64,000 bases of DNA from Sphingosinicella sp. Lineage in GTDB: Bacteria > Pseudomonadota > Alphaproteobacteria > Sphingomonadales > Sphingomonadaceae. Below, piece after piece: positions 35,352 to 43,824 of the stretch (the first letter of the stretch is position 1; every line of letters starts with the position of its first letter). The stretch is taken from NCBI RefSeq assembly GCF_013911755.1, contig NZ_JACESP010000001.1, positions 62,001 through 126,000 of the forward strand. Reading direction: 5' to 3'. A program made the position numbers and the translations under genes. The notes under the pieces were generated by a model that saw only the letters and a list, made by a program, of their open reading frames with translations, had not been told where the DNA came from and did no database searches.

Positions 35352-36974
35352 ATGCACCACGACCCCATTAGGCCGGGCGATGCGCTCCGGCGGAAAGCGG
35401 ATGCCGAACTCGATGCCATCGAGTCCGATCCGGCATTTCAGCGATCGCCCGTCATGCGTCGACTGCTGCGCTTTCTTGTAACGGAAACGCTTGCGGGGCG
35501 TGGCGACAAGCTGAAGTCTTACGCGATCGCCGTGGAGGCGCTTGGGCGCGAACCCAGTTTCGATCCGCAGACCGATTCCTATCCCCGCGTGCAGGTGGCA
35601 CGCCTCAGAAAATTGCTCGATGCCTACTACGCGCACGCCGCGCCTGTAGGGGACGTGCAGATCCGGGTTCCCAGTGGCGGCTATGCCGTGGAGTTCGTTG
35701 GCGGCGCACCCGCCGCCACGGAAAAAATTGTCAAATCGAAAACAGGAATTGCGCATTACGCCATTATCGGCGGCGCCGCATTCGCGCTTTTGCTGGCCGC
35801 GATTTTCTTTTGGCGCACCGACGAGAATGTCTGGCGCGTTCGCAATTTTCCAACCATCTATCTCGCGCCGGTCACTGCGCTTGATGTAATGCAGGAACAG
35901 CGCGCCGCAGCAATCGATCTAACGGCGGGCCTCAGCGATGGGCTCGACCGATTCACCGCCATAGATGTCGTCAACGCGCCTTCGCCTGCGGTCGATTATC
36001 GGCTCGATACCACACTACGCGCCGTCCCCGGCGGAACGCGCATCAACGTCATGCTCACGCAGCTTGATACCGGCCGCGTGGTGTGGTCGCGTTCCGGCCT
36101 GCGGGAAGTGATCGAGGGGCGCATATTCGATGTCGATGAGCTTGCGGCGACGCTGAGCGCGCGGCTCGCACAGCCTGCCGGCGTCATTCACGCCGACGGG
36201 GATCAGCGGAACATCGACATCAACACGCCCTACGGTTGCTGGCTGGCGCTGCGATCCTATTGGCAGATGATGCCGCCGGAAGACGAACCGGCGGTTCGCG
36301 CCTGTGTCATGACATGGGCGGCGGAAAACCCGAAATCGGCGATGGCGCACGGTGCCCGGTCGTGGTTCCTGGCGCAGGATGCGCTGAAGCTGAAAGGCAA
36401 GGCGCGGGATGATCTCCTCGCGCAGGCCCATCAAGAGGCGCAGAAGGCGGTGAACCTTCAGCCGAACGATCCGGGCGCGCAATATTCGCTGATGCGAACG
36501 GCGCTTTACCTGGGCCGCGAACGGCAAGCCCGCGCGGCTGCGGATCGGGTCGTGTTCCTCAACGGCAACAATCCCGAATTCATGTCCGGGGTCGCCATGT
36601 TCAAGATCATGATGGGCGATGCGGATGGCGAAGCCGTGCTGCGCAAGGCGCTGTCTCTCCACGCCAACCCGCCGCAATGGGTGCAGTCGGGCCTGTTCTT
36701 CGCTGCTGTCGCGCGGGATGATGGGCCCGCGGCGCTCGCAGCCGCTAAGGAATTACAGGCGCCTGCCGGGACGCCGCTGCAGCATGCGATGATGGCGATG
36801 GCGCTCGCCCGCTCGGGGCGGATGGCAGAAGCCCGCGACCATTGGGCAGAGGCGGTGGAGGTCGATCGGCAATATGCCGAAAATCCGGCGCGCATTTTCG
36901 ATCCCTTGCCGCTTGCGCCTGCGATCCGCGAGCGCAGCCTCCAGTGGCTGATGCGCGCGGCGTCTGCCGCATAG
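35352..36974 (+). CDS. Membrane-anchored TPR protein with N-terminal cytoplasmic helical domain
   Basis: A 540-residue protein; ATG 35352 follows GGAGGGAGG. Order: an N-terminal cytoplasmic domain (about 10-118) with the recognisable sequence RLLRFLVTETLAGR, RVQVARLRKLLDAYY and IRVPSGGYAVEF, a transmembrane helix (133-154), a segment similar to the TolB-like part of CadC-type sensors (about 165-260), and TPR-like helices (about 300-530). The N-terminal domain is shared by TPR adenylate-cyclase-associated proteins, but no cyclase domain is present. It is likely a one-component membrane sensor or scaffold; its target is unknown. It converges on the DUF885 gene. Confidence 0.72.
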   Translation: MHHDPIRPGDALRRKADAELDAIESDPAFQRSPVMRRLLRFLVTETLAGRGDKLKSYAIAVEALGREPSFDPQTDSYPRVQVARLRKLLDAYYAHAAPVGDVQIRVPSGGYAVEFVGGAPAATEKIVKSKTGIAHYAIIGGAAFALLLAAIFFWRTDENVWRVRNFPTIYLAPVTALDVMQEQRAAAIDLTAGLSDGLDRFTAIDVVNAPSPAVDYRLDTTLRAVPGGTRINVMLTQLDTGRVVWSRSGLREVIEGRIFDVDELAATLSARLAQPAGVIHADGDQRNIDINTPYGCWLALRSYWQMMPPEDEPAVRACVMTWAAENPKSAMAHGARSWFLAQDALKLKGKARDDLLAQAHQEAQKAVNLQPNDPGAQYSLMRTALYLGRERQARAAADRVVFLNGNNPEFMSGVAMFKIMMGDADGEAVLRKALSLHANPPQWVQSGLFFAAVARDDGPAALAAAKELQAPAGTPLQHAMMAMALARSGRMAEARDHWAEAVEVDRQYAENPARIFDPLPLAPAIRERSLQWLMRAASAA

Positions 36975-36977
36975 CGT

Positions 36978-38729
36978 TCAAGCGGCTTTCTGTGCCGTCA
37001 GCCATTCGTTGAAATATGCCTCCAACACGTCGAGCGGCACGGCGCCGTTTTCGAGAACCGTGTCGTGGAAGGCGCGGATGTCGAACCTTTCCCCGAGTTC
37101 CTTTTCCGCGCGGGCGCGCAGCTCGCGGAACTTGAGTTCGCCGATCTTGTAGGCAAGCGCCTGCCCCGACCAAGTGATGTAGCGGTTAACTTCGGCATCG
37201 ACGTTCGCAGCCGAAAGTGCCGTGTTCTCCAGCATGAAATCGACCGCCTGTTGCTTCGTCCAGCCCTTCGCATGGATGCCAGTATCGACGACGAGGCGGC
37301 ACGCGCGCCACATTTCGTAGGAGAGGCGCCCCATGTCTTTCTCGGGCGTGTCGTAAAGCCCCATCTCGATGCCGAGACGTTCCGAATACAGGCCCCAGCC
37401 TTCGACGAACGCCGTGAAGAACGCGCCGTGCTTGCGGAAATCATGCAGGTCGAGTTCCTGCTGCAGTGCAATCTGCAGATGGTGGCCGGGCACCGCTTCA
37501 TGCACGCCGAGCGCTGGGAGTTCGAACAGCGGGCGCTGATCGAGTTCGGTCAGATTGACGCGGTAAACGCCCGCGCGGCCTGCGGCGATCGCGCCAGGCT
37601 CGTAATAGGCGGTGGTGTTGCCCGCCGCCTGATCGTCCGGGATCGGCAGCACCGTGTAGGGCAGGCGCGGGAGTTTGCCGAACAGCTTTGGCAGGTGGCC
37701 GTCGATTGTCTTCGCGAGCGCGCCCGCGCGCAGCATCAATTCCTCGCCGGTCTTCGCGTAATATTTCGGATCGGTGCGCAGCATCGCGATATAGGCCTTG
37801 CGGTCGCCCTTGAAGCCCGACCGCTTCACCACCGCATCCATCTCGGCGCGAATGCGCGCGACCTCGCTGAGCCCGAGCTGGTGAATTTCCTCGGCCGTCT
37901 TGTCCGTCGTCGTCTGCTGCTTGATCCGGTAGGCGTAATAGGCCGCGCCGTTCTTTGTCTCGGAAATGCCCATGCTCTTCCGGCATTTGGGGGCATATTC
38001 CGACGTGTAGAATTTCAGGAAATCGCGGTAGGCGGGTGTCACAACCGTTTCCACGGCCTTTTCCGCGCGCGCTTTCAGCGCCGTCCAGTCGCGGTCCGCA
38101 ATCGTCGCCGGCTTCGTGCGGAACGGAAACATGAAACTGCTCTGCGCCGCGCTCGGTGCAATGCGGCCCTCGATGGTCTTTTCGAAACCCTCCATCGGCA
38201 CGCACGGCTGCGTGAAGCCTTCGGCGATGGCACGGCGCGTGACCGCGATACCGTCGGCGTTCTGTTTGCCGTAGGCCTCAAGGCGGCCGACGTAGCTTTC
38301 GTAGTCGGCCTTGTTAAAGAACGGGGAATCGTCGGCAAGGCCTGCGAATGCCATGTGCCAGCCGTAGCGGTTCGTGAACAGCACCGTGCGTTCCTGCCCG
38401 AATGCCGCACCTTCGACGCTGCTCTCCAGGCTGCGCTTCAGAATGCGGTAATCGATGCGGTTGGCCTTCGGCAGCGCATCGATGGAAATGGCATTGAGCC
38501 GCTTCAGGAATGCCGCATCCGCCGCAAGCCGACGCTCGTATCCCGCAAGCGAGATGTCGTCGAGCTTGCCGTCGCCGCGCCGGTCGCCGAGGCTGGTGGC
38601 AAGGCGCGGGTTCTCGGCAAGCGCCATCTGCCAGACGTCGTCGCGCAGCGCCGCGAAGTCGTCGGCGGGCGCGGCCCATGCGCCGGAAGCAACAAGCGAC
38701 AGGCTGATCGCGGCGAGGCCGAGTTTCAT
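36978..38729 (-). CDS. Secreted DUF885 (putative zinc metallopeptidase)
   Basis: A 583-residue protein with a signal peptide (MKLGLAAISLSLVASGAWAA) and the DUF885 zinc motif HEAVPGHH at 410-417, in which His410, His416-417 region and Glu411 probably act as metal ligands and catalytic acid. Family members are M32-like or M3-like peptidases and amidohydrolases; many are periplasmic. ATG 38729 follows GGGAGAC. It lies 63 bp from the divergent POT peptide transporter, consistent with breakdown and uptake of peptides. Length is typical. Confidence 0.88.
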   Translation of the reverse strand: MKLGLAAISLSLVASGAWAAPADDFAALRDDVWQMALAENPRLATSLGDRRGDGKLDDISLAGYERRLAADAAFLKRLNAISIDALPKANRIDYRILKRSLESSVEGAAFGQERTVLFTNRYGWHMAFAGLADDSPFFNKADYESYVGRLEAYGKQNADGIAVTRRAIAEGFTQPCVPMEGFEKTIEGRIAPSAAQSSFMFPFRTKPATIADRDWTALKARAEKAVETVVTPAYRDFLKFYTSEYAPKCRKSMGISETKNGAAYYAYRIKQQTTTDKTAEEIHQLGLSEVARIRAEMDAVVKRSGFKGDRKAYIAMLRTDPKYYAKTGEELMLRAGALAKTIDGHLPKLFGKLPRLPYTVLPIPDDQAAGNTTAYYEPGAIAAGRAGVYRVNLTELDQRPLFELPALGVHEAVPGHHLQIALQQELDLHDFRKHGAFFTAFVEGWGLYSERLGIEMGLYDTPEKDMGRLSYEMWRACRLVVDTGIHAKGWTKQQAVDFMLENTALSAANVDAEVNRYITWSGQALAYKIGELKFRELRARAEKELGERFDIRAFHDTVLENGAVPLDVLEAYFNEWLTAQKAA

Positions 38730-38792
38730 GTGGGTCTCCCGGAGGATATTGTTATACAGCCGCACGATAAGGCCGATGGCGGGGAGTGCAAG

Positions 38793-40130
38793 ATGACGAT
38801 TTCGGAAGACCGCCGTTTCCTCGGTCACCCCATCGGTCTCGGCTATCTCGCCTTCACGGAGGCGTGGGAGCGCTTCTCCTTCTACGGCATGCAGGCGCTG
38901 CTCGTCCTCTACATGACGAAGGAGCTCCTGCTTCCGGGCCATGTCGAAAACGTCGCGCTGTTCCAGCCGTTCAGCGCACTCTACGGGGGAATCCAGGGAC
39001 AGGCGCTCGCCTCGGCGATCTTCGGCACCTATGCCGCAAGCGTCTACCTCACCCCCATCCTCGGCGGCTTCCTCGCCGATCGCGTGCTCGGCAAAAGGCG
39101 CACCGTCCTGCTCGGCGCGATCACGATGGCAGTCGGCCATTTCCTGATGGCGTTCGAAGCCGCCTTCCTGTTCGCGCTGCTCTGCCTCGTGCTCGGCAGC
39201 GGCATGTTCAAGGGCAATATCGCAAGCCAGGTCGGCGCGCTCTATGGCCCCGGCGACCTGCGCCGCGCCGACGCCTTCCAGATCTTCTACCTCGGCATCA
39301 ACGCGGGGGTCATCGCCTCGCCGCTCATCGTCGGCACGCTCGGCGAAACCGTCGGCTGGCATTGGGGCTTCGGCGCGGCGGGTATCGGTATGCTGATCGG
39401 CCTCGCCATCTACGTGGCGGGCCAGAAGCATCTGCCGCGCGAGCATTTCGAGCCGCGTGCGGAGGGTGCCGCCGCCCCGCCCAAGCTGCAGAAGGGCGAC
39501 TGGCCGGCGGTCATCGCGCTCCTTCTGCTCATCCCGGTGCTGGCCGTGGCGATCGTGCCCAACAACCAGATCTTCAACGCCTACCTCGTCTGGGGCGACC
39601 AACAGTTCGACTTGGACTTCATGGGCGAGAAGCTGCCGACGACCTGGCTCGTCACGCTGGACGCGGTGGTCAGCGTCAGCTTCCTCGCGCTCGTCGCGCT
39701 GTTCTACCGCTGGTACGGCAAGCGCTGGAAAGAGCCCGACGAGATCACCAAGATCATCATCGGTTCGGCCTTCTCGATCGGCGGTATGCTCTGCCTTTAC
39801 ATGGCCGCGGAGACGCAGGGACCGGGCGAGAAGATCGGGCTGGCGTGGCCGGTGGCGTTCCACTTCGTGAACAGCATCGGCTTCGCGCACATGCTGCCGG
39901 TCAGCCTCGCACTCTTCGCCAAGCTGGCGCCGAAAGCGATCAACGCCACGGTCATCGGCCTCTACTACCTCGCCTTCTTCACGGCGAACGCGCTCGTCGG
40001 GTGGATCGGCGGCTTCTACGAAACGATGCAAACCACTGAGTTCTGGCTGCTCCACGCCGGGCTGGCGGCGGGCGCGGGCGTCGTGTTCGTGGCGTTCAAG
40101 CTGCTGATGGGCAGGCGGCTCGCCGGCTAG
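38793..40130 (+). CDS. POT-family proton-coupled oligopeptide transporter
   Basis: A 445-residue, roughly 12- to 14-helix POT/PTR2 transporter for di- and tripeptides. Seen: the proton-coupling motif ExxER (E23-A-W-E26-R27) in FTEAWERFSFYGM, the PTR2 signature region GGFLADRVLGKRRTVLLG, and FQIFYLGINAGVIASPL. ATG 38793 has GGGGAG upstream. Divergent from the DUF885 peptidase; its stop overlaps the GlxA-type gene by 4 bp. Length is on the short side of the family (450-500). Confidence 0.9.
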   Translation: MTISEDRRFLGHPIGLGYLAFTEAWERFSFYGMQALLVLYMTKELLLPGHVENVALFQPFSALYGGIQGQALASAIFGTYAASVYLTPILGGFLADRVLGKRRTVLLGAITMAVGHFLMAFEAAFLFALLCLVLGSGMFKGNIASQVGALYGPGDLRRADAFQIFYLGINAGVIASPLIVGTLGETVGWHWGFGAAGIGMLIGLAIYVAGQKHLPREHFEPRAEGAAAPPKLQKGDWPAVIALLLLIPVLAVAIVPNNQIFNAYLVWGDQQFDLDFMGEKLPTTWLVTLDAVVSVSFLALVALFYRWYGKRWKEPDEITKIIIGSAFSIGGMLCLYMAAETQGPGEKIGLAWPVAFHFVNSIGFAHMLPVSLALFAKLAPKAINATVIGLYYLAFFTANALVGWIGGFYETMQTTEFWLLHAGLAAGAGVVFVAFKLLMGRRLAG

Positions 40131-41098
40131 GCCGCGACCGCCGCGCCGAAGCGCCGCCGGTAGTCGCCGGGCGAAAGGCCGACGCGTTTCTGAAACACCT
40201 TGCGAAACGCGCCCGCGTCCTCGTAGCCGACCTCCCATGCGATCCGGTCCACGGGGCGTTTTGAGAACTCCAGCAGTTCGCGCGCCTTGCCGACGCGGAG
40301 CTGCTGGCAATATTCGGTTGGCTTCATGCCCGTTGCGGCGCGGAAGCGGCGCAGGAAGGTGCGCTCCTCCATGCCGGCGTGCTCCGCCATCGCGGTGACA
40401 CTGACGTCCCGGCCGCCCTTGACCTGCAGCCAGTGCTGCACCTTCAGGATCGCCTCGTCGCCGTGCGTCAGCTTCGGCGCGAACGTGCTGTAGTGGCGCT
40501 GCTCGCGGCCGACGGGATCGACGAGCAGGTATTGCGCTGTTTCCATCATCACCGACGGGCCGAGGAAACGATCGACGAGACGGAGGCCGAGGTCGGTCCA
40601 AGCCATCAGGCCGCCCGCGGTGACGATGTCGCCGTCCTCCACGATCATCTTGTCGGCATCGAGGTTCACGTCCGGGAAACGGCGCCTGAACGGTTCGGCG
40701 AAAAGCCAGTGCGTGGTGGCCGTGCGCCCGGCGAGCAGCCCGGTGGCGGCAAGGATGAACGCGCCGCCGCACACCGAGCCGAGCGTTGCGCCCTGCGCGT
40801 GCCGATCGAGCAGCCAGCGCGCATAGGGCTCGGTCTCTTCCGGCGTCGGCACTTTCGACAGCGCGCCCGGCACGACGAGCACGGCAGGGCACGAACCGGC
40901 ATCGGGCATCGTATCGAAACTGCGGCGGAAGCCCTCATCGCCGCGCGCCCAGTGGCTCACCCGCAGGCGCTCGCCCCCGTGCGATTGCGAAAGCTCGCTC
41001 GCGATCTGGAACAGATCGCTCATGCCGTGGATCATGCCAAGCTGCGCGCCCGGATAGGTGACGATGCCGATTTCCGCGACTGCGCGATCATTTGTCAC
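40127..41098 (-). CDS. GlxA-type AraC regulator (DJ-1/PfpI + AraC domains), first copy
   Basis: A 323-residue protein: DJ-1/PfpI-like domain (about 8-195) with the nucleophile-elbow Cys110 (SVCGGAFILAATGLLAG), then an AraC DNA-binding domain (about 215-320) ending in DAGAFRKVFQKRVGLSPGDYRRRF. GTG start 41098 with AGGGG upstream. GlxA-family proteins are usually activators that sense a nitrogenous or choline/betaine-like ligand; the ligand here is unknown. It is divergent (114 bp) from the alpha/beta hydrolase and is the likely regulator of it. Confidence 0.9.
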   Translation of the reverse strand: MTNDRAVAEIGIVTYPGAQLGMIHGMSDLFQIASELSQSHGGERLRVSHWARGDEGFRRSFDTMPDAGSCPAVLVVPGALSKVPTPEETEPYARWLLDRHAQGATLGSVCGGAFILAATGLLAGRTATTHWLFAEPFRRRFPDVNLDADKMIVEDGDIVTAGGLMAWTDLGLRLVDRFLGPSVMMETAQYLLVDPVGREQRHYSTFAPKLTHGDEAILKVQHWLQVKGGRDVSVTAMAEHAGMEERTFLRRFRAATGMKPTEYCQQLRVGKARELLEFSKRPVDRIAWEVGYEDAGAFRKVFQKRVGLSPGDYRRRFGAAVAA

Positions 41099-41212
41099 TT
41101 TTGACCCCTACAATGTCGGTTCCGCCAATCCGCATCCTGCCGCACGCCGCGTAGAACGTCCACCAGAAGCCGACGCGATCGCGGCGGCAGACATTCAGGA
41201 AGGAACCTTGTC

Positions 41213-42040
41213 ATGAGCACGATCACCACAAAGGACGGCACCCGCATCTTCTACAAGGACTGGGGTTCGAAGGACGCGCAGCCCATCGTCTTCTCGCATG
41301 GCTGGCCGCTGACGGCCGACGCGTGGGACCCCCAGCTCGTGTTCTTCGCCAATGCCGGCTACCGCGTCATCGCCCACGATCGCCGCAGCCATGGCCGGTC
41401 CGATCAGGTCTGGCAGAACAACACGATGGATCAGTATGCCGACGACCTCGGCGAACTGATCGAACAGCTGGACCTCAAGAACGTCGTCCTGATCGGCCAT
41501 TCGACGGGCGGCGGCGAGGTGACGCGCTATGTCGGGCGCCACGGCACGGGTCGGGTCGCGAAGGTTGTGCTGCTCGGTGCGGTGCCGCCGCTGATGCTGA
41601 AGACCGAAGCCAATCCCGGCGGGCTGCCGCTCGAAGTGTTCGACGACATCCGCAAGAACACGTTCGGCAACCGCTCGCAGTTCTTCAAGGACATCGTCGT
41701 GCCCTTCTACAATTACAACCGCGAGGGCGCCGTGCTTTCCGAAGGCATCCGCGACAACTTCTGGAGGCAGGGCATGATGGGCGGCCTCAAGGGCCAGCTC
41801 GACTCGATCAAGGCTTTCTCGGAGAGTGATTTCACCGAGGACCTGAAGAAGATGGACGTGCCCGCGCTCATCATCCACGGCGATGACGACCAGATCGTGC
41901 CGATCGGCGCCTCGGCGCTGCTCTCCTCGAAACTGGCGCCCAAAGCGACGCTGAAGATCTACGAAGGCAGCGGCCACGGTATCTCGGAGCAGGACACCGA
42001 CCGTTTCAACGCCGACGTTCTCGCCTTCATCAAGGGTTGA
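41213..42040 (+). CDS. Alpha/beta hydrolase, cofactor-free chloroperoxidase/perhydrolase type
   Basis: A 275-residue alpha/beta hydrolase resembling non-heme chloroperoxidases (perhydrolases and esterases). Catalytic triad candidates: Ser97 in GHSTGGGE (95-102), Asp226 in HGDDDQIVP and His255 in EGSGHGI. The oxyanion motif is FSHGWPL. The DRRGHGRS loop is changed to [11 protein letters not shown] 41213 with AGGAAGGA upstream. A terminator follows. The enzyme may make peracids or hydrolyse esters; no halide chemistry can be inferred with certainty. Confidence 0.87.
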   Translation: MSTITTKDGTRIFYKDWGSKDAQPIVFSHGWPLTADAWDPQLVFFANAGYRVIAHDRRSHGRSDQVWQNNTMDQYADDLGELIEQLDLKNVVLIGHSTGGGEVTRYVGRHGTGRVAKVVLLGAVPPLMLKTEANPGGLPLEVFDDIRKNTFGNRSQFFKDIVVPFYNYNREGAVLSEGIRDNFWRQGMMGGLKGQLDSIKAFSESDFTEDLKKMDVPALIIHGDDDQIVPIGASALLSSKLAPKATLKIYEGSGHGISEQDTDRFNADVLAFIKG

Positions 42041-42057
42041 ACCGTCAACAAACGATC

Positions 42058-42094
42058 AGGCGCCGGCGGGTGGGTCCGCCGGCGCCTTCGTTTT
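42058..42094. terminator. Bidirectional terminator between the hydrolase and isonitrile-hydratase-like genes
   Basis: A GC-rich perfect stem of at least 11 bp (GGCGCCGGCGG at 42059-42069 with CCGCCGGCGCC at 42076-42086), a 6-nt loop and TTCGTTTT on the plus strand. It sits between two convergent genes and may serve both. Confidence 0.85.
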
Positions 42095-42777
42095 CAGCGC
42101 GTGGAAGCGAGGGAGGATATTTCCGTGCGCCGAAGGTCGAAGCCGCGCGCGGTCATCGCCGCGCGCGTCATCTCGAGAATGGGTTTGCGTGCCGTCTCCG
42201 GCGTGCCGCCGCCGAGCGGCGCGGGGTCGTATTCAAGCGCGAGCTGGATCATCTCGGCAATGTCGCGGCCGTGCAGCTTCTCGACGATCCGAAAGCCGAA
42301 ATCGATTCCGGCAGTGACGCCGCCGCCCGAGATGCGGTTCCGGTCCTCGACAACGCGTTCGGCGACGGGAATCGCGCCGAAACCGCTCAGCAGATCGCGC
42401 CATGCCCAGTGGCAGCCCGCCTTGTAGCCGGTCATCAGCCCTGCCGCCGCGAGGATCAGCGATCCGGTGCAGACGCTGGTGATGAACTGCGCGCCCTCCG
42501 CCTGCTTTCGCAGCCATTCCAGTGCGACGTCATCGTGCATCACCGCCGCGGTGCCGTAGCCGCCCGGCACGCAGATCATGTCGAGCTGAGGGCAATCCTC
42601 GAACGTGGCCGTGGGCATGAAGGTGAGGCCGCAATCGTCGTGGATGGGATCGCGCGTCTTCCACACGAAGTGCAGCTTCGCGTCCGGCATTCGCGCCAGC
42701 ACCTGCGCGGGGCCGGTCATGTCGAGCTGGGTCAGCTCCGGATAGAGCAGGAAGCCGATGTCGAAGGTCTCAGTCAT
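42094..42777 (-). CDS. DJ-1/PfpI protein, isonitrile hydratase-like
   Basis: A 227-residue single-domain DJ-1 superfamily member. Seen: FDIGFLLYPELTQLDMTGPAQVL with Asp19, ICVPGGYGT and the nucleophile elbow Cys103 in SVCTGSLILAAAGLMTGYKAGCHW. Isonitrile hydratase (InhA) of Pseudomonas uses equivalent Asp and Cys residues to add water to isonitriles giving N-formamides, and the LDMTGPxQVL start fits that branch. ATG 42777. It is divergent from the second GlxA-type regulator (81 bp apart) and convergent with the perhydrolase-like gene. A different small-molecule role remains possible. Confidence 0.82.
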   Translation of the reverse strand: MTETFDIGFLLYPELTQLDMTGPAQVLARMPDAKLHFVWKTRDPIHDDCGLTFMPTATFEDCPQLDMICVPGGYGTAAVMHDDVALEWLRKQAEGAQFITSVCTGSLILAAAGLMTGYKAGCHWAWRDLLSGFGAIPVAERVVEDRNRISGGGVTAGIDFGFRIVEKLHGRDIAEMIQLALEYDPAPLGGGTPETARKPILEMTRAAMTARGFDLRRTEISSLASTR

Positions 42778-42823
42778 GGCGTGTGTCCTCGGGTTGCCGG
42801 GATGCTCCTAGGCATTCGGCGTC

Positions 42824-42852
42824 TTGGCGGAAATGACAATAATCTGTATATT
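42824..42852 (+). promoter_or_regulatory. Sigma-70-like promoter; predicted leaderless transcript of second GlxA gene
   Basis: TTGGCG at 42824-42829, 17-bp spacer, TATATT at 42847-42852. Transcription from this pair would begin at about 42859, which is the A of the start codon, and no ribosome binding site is present before the ATG. A leaderless message is therefore predicted. It lies in the 81-bp gap shared with the divergent DJ-1 gene. Confidence 0.5.
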
Positions 42853-42858
42853 CATGCC

Positions 42859-43824
42859 ATGCGGACCATCTTCCTTGTTTTCCCCGGGTTTCAACTGCTC
42901 GACCTTTCAGGCCCTGCGGCCGTCTTCGGCGGCGCGGCCGAGGGACTGGGAAACGACGCTCAGGTTGTCACGGTGTCGGCCGAGGGCGGAGCGGTGATGT
43001 CGAGCTGCGGCGTTGCCGTCGCGACGCTTCCCTTGCCTGCGTTCGATACGCTGGACACGTTGCTCGTGGTCGGCGGCGACAGCCCCGGCCTGCGCGCACT
43101 GATGGAGGATCGGCGGACCGGCGAATGGTTCCGGCGAGCCGCTGCCACAGCGCGCCGCTATGGCTCGATCTGTTCGGGCGCGTTCGCGCTCGCGGCCTGG
43201 GGGCTCACCGATGGCCGCCGCGTCGCGACGCACTGGAACGGCGCGCATCTGCTTGCCGAAGGCTTCCCCGGCACCGAGGTGGATGCCGATGCGATGTTCG
43301 TCGAAGACGGCGCGCTCTGGACCTCCGCGGGTGTGACGGCCGGGATCGACATGGCGCTTGCCATGGTCGAGCGCGACCACGGGCCGCGCCTCGCCAATGG
43401 CATTGCGCGGCGGCTGGTGCTCTCGGTGCGCCGGCCCGGCAACCAGTCCCAATATTCGCCGCTGCTCCGCGCGCAGACAAAAGCCGCCGGGCGCTATGCC
43501 GATCTCGTCGGCTACATTGCCGCGAACCTCGATCGGAAGCTCGACGTGGAGACGCTCGCCGCGCGCGTTCGCGAAACGCCGCGCAGCTTCCACCGCAACT
43601 TCCGCGCGGCGACTGGCAAGACTCCTGCCGCATTCGTTACCGCCGCAAGGCTGGACCGCGCTCGCGCGCTCCTCGGCGAAGGGGCGCCGGTGAAGACCGC
43701 CGCCGCCGCGTGTGGTTTTTCCTCGCCGGAGCATTTCACGAAGAGCTTTTCAGGCGCCTTCGGGCTGTCGCCCGCCGCGTGGCGGTCGCTCAACGCTACT
43801 GGGTCTGCACCGCTTCGCCAGTGA
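42859..43824 (+). CDS. GlxA-type AraC regulator (DJ-1/PfpI + AraC domains), second copy
   Basis: A 321-residue protein with a DJ-1/PfpI-like domain (1-185), nucleophile-elbow Cys105 (SICSGAFALAAWGLTDG) and an AraC domain (about 215-312) ending FSSPEHFTKSFSGAFGLSPAAWR. ATG 42859 has no Shine-Dalgarno and sits about 7 bp after a TATATT -10 element. It is only loosely similar to the first copy (40127-41098), so the two are not a recent duplication. It probably controls the divergent isonitrile-hydratase-like gene. It converges on the GH84 gene with a 29-bp overlap. Confidence 0.88.
   Translation: MRTIFLVFPGFQLLDLSGPAAVFGGAAEGLGNDAQVVTVSAEGGAVMSSCGVAVATLPLPAFDTLDTLLVVGGDSPGLRALMEDRRTGEWFRRAAATARRYGSICSGAFALAAWGLTDGRRVATHWNGAHLLAEGFPGTEVDADAMFVEDGALWTSAGVTAGIDMALAMVERDHGPRLANGIARRLVLSVRRPGNQSQYSPLLRAQTKAAGRYADLVGYIAANLDRKLDVETLAARVRETPRSFHRNFRAATGKTPAAFVTAARLDRARALLGEGAPVKTAAAACGFSSPEHFTKSFSGAFGLSPAAWRSLNATGSAPLRQ

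Noticed and set aside
36978-40892. Very long minus-strand open frame of about 1300 codons
   Set aside because: Only the 3' part (36978-38729) is the DUF885 gene; the rest lies antisense to the POT and GlxA genes and reads as low-complexity Arg/Ala/Asp-rich sequence typical of GC-rich shadows.
40127-43824. Two GlxA-type genes as a recent tandem duplication
   Set aside because: Their protein sequences differ throughout (for example Cys elbow SVCGGAFILAATG versus SICSGAFALAAWG), so they are distant paralogues.
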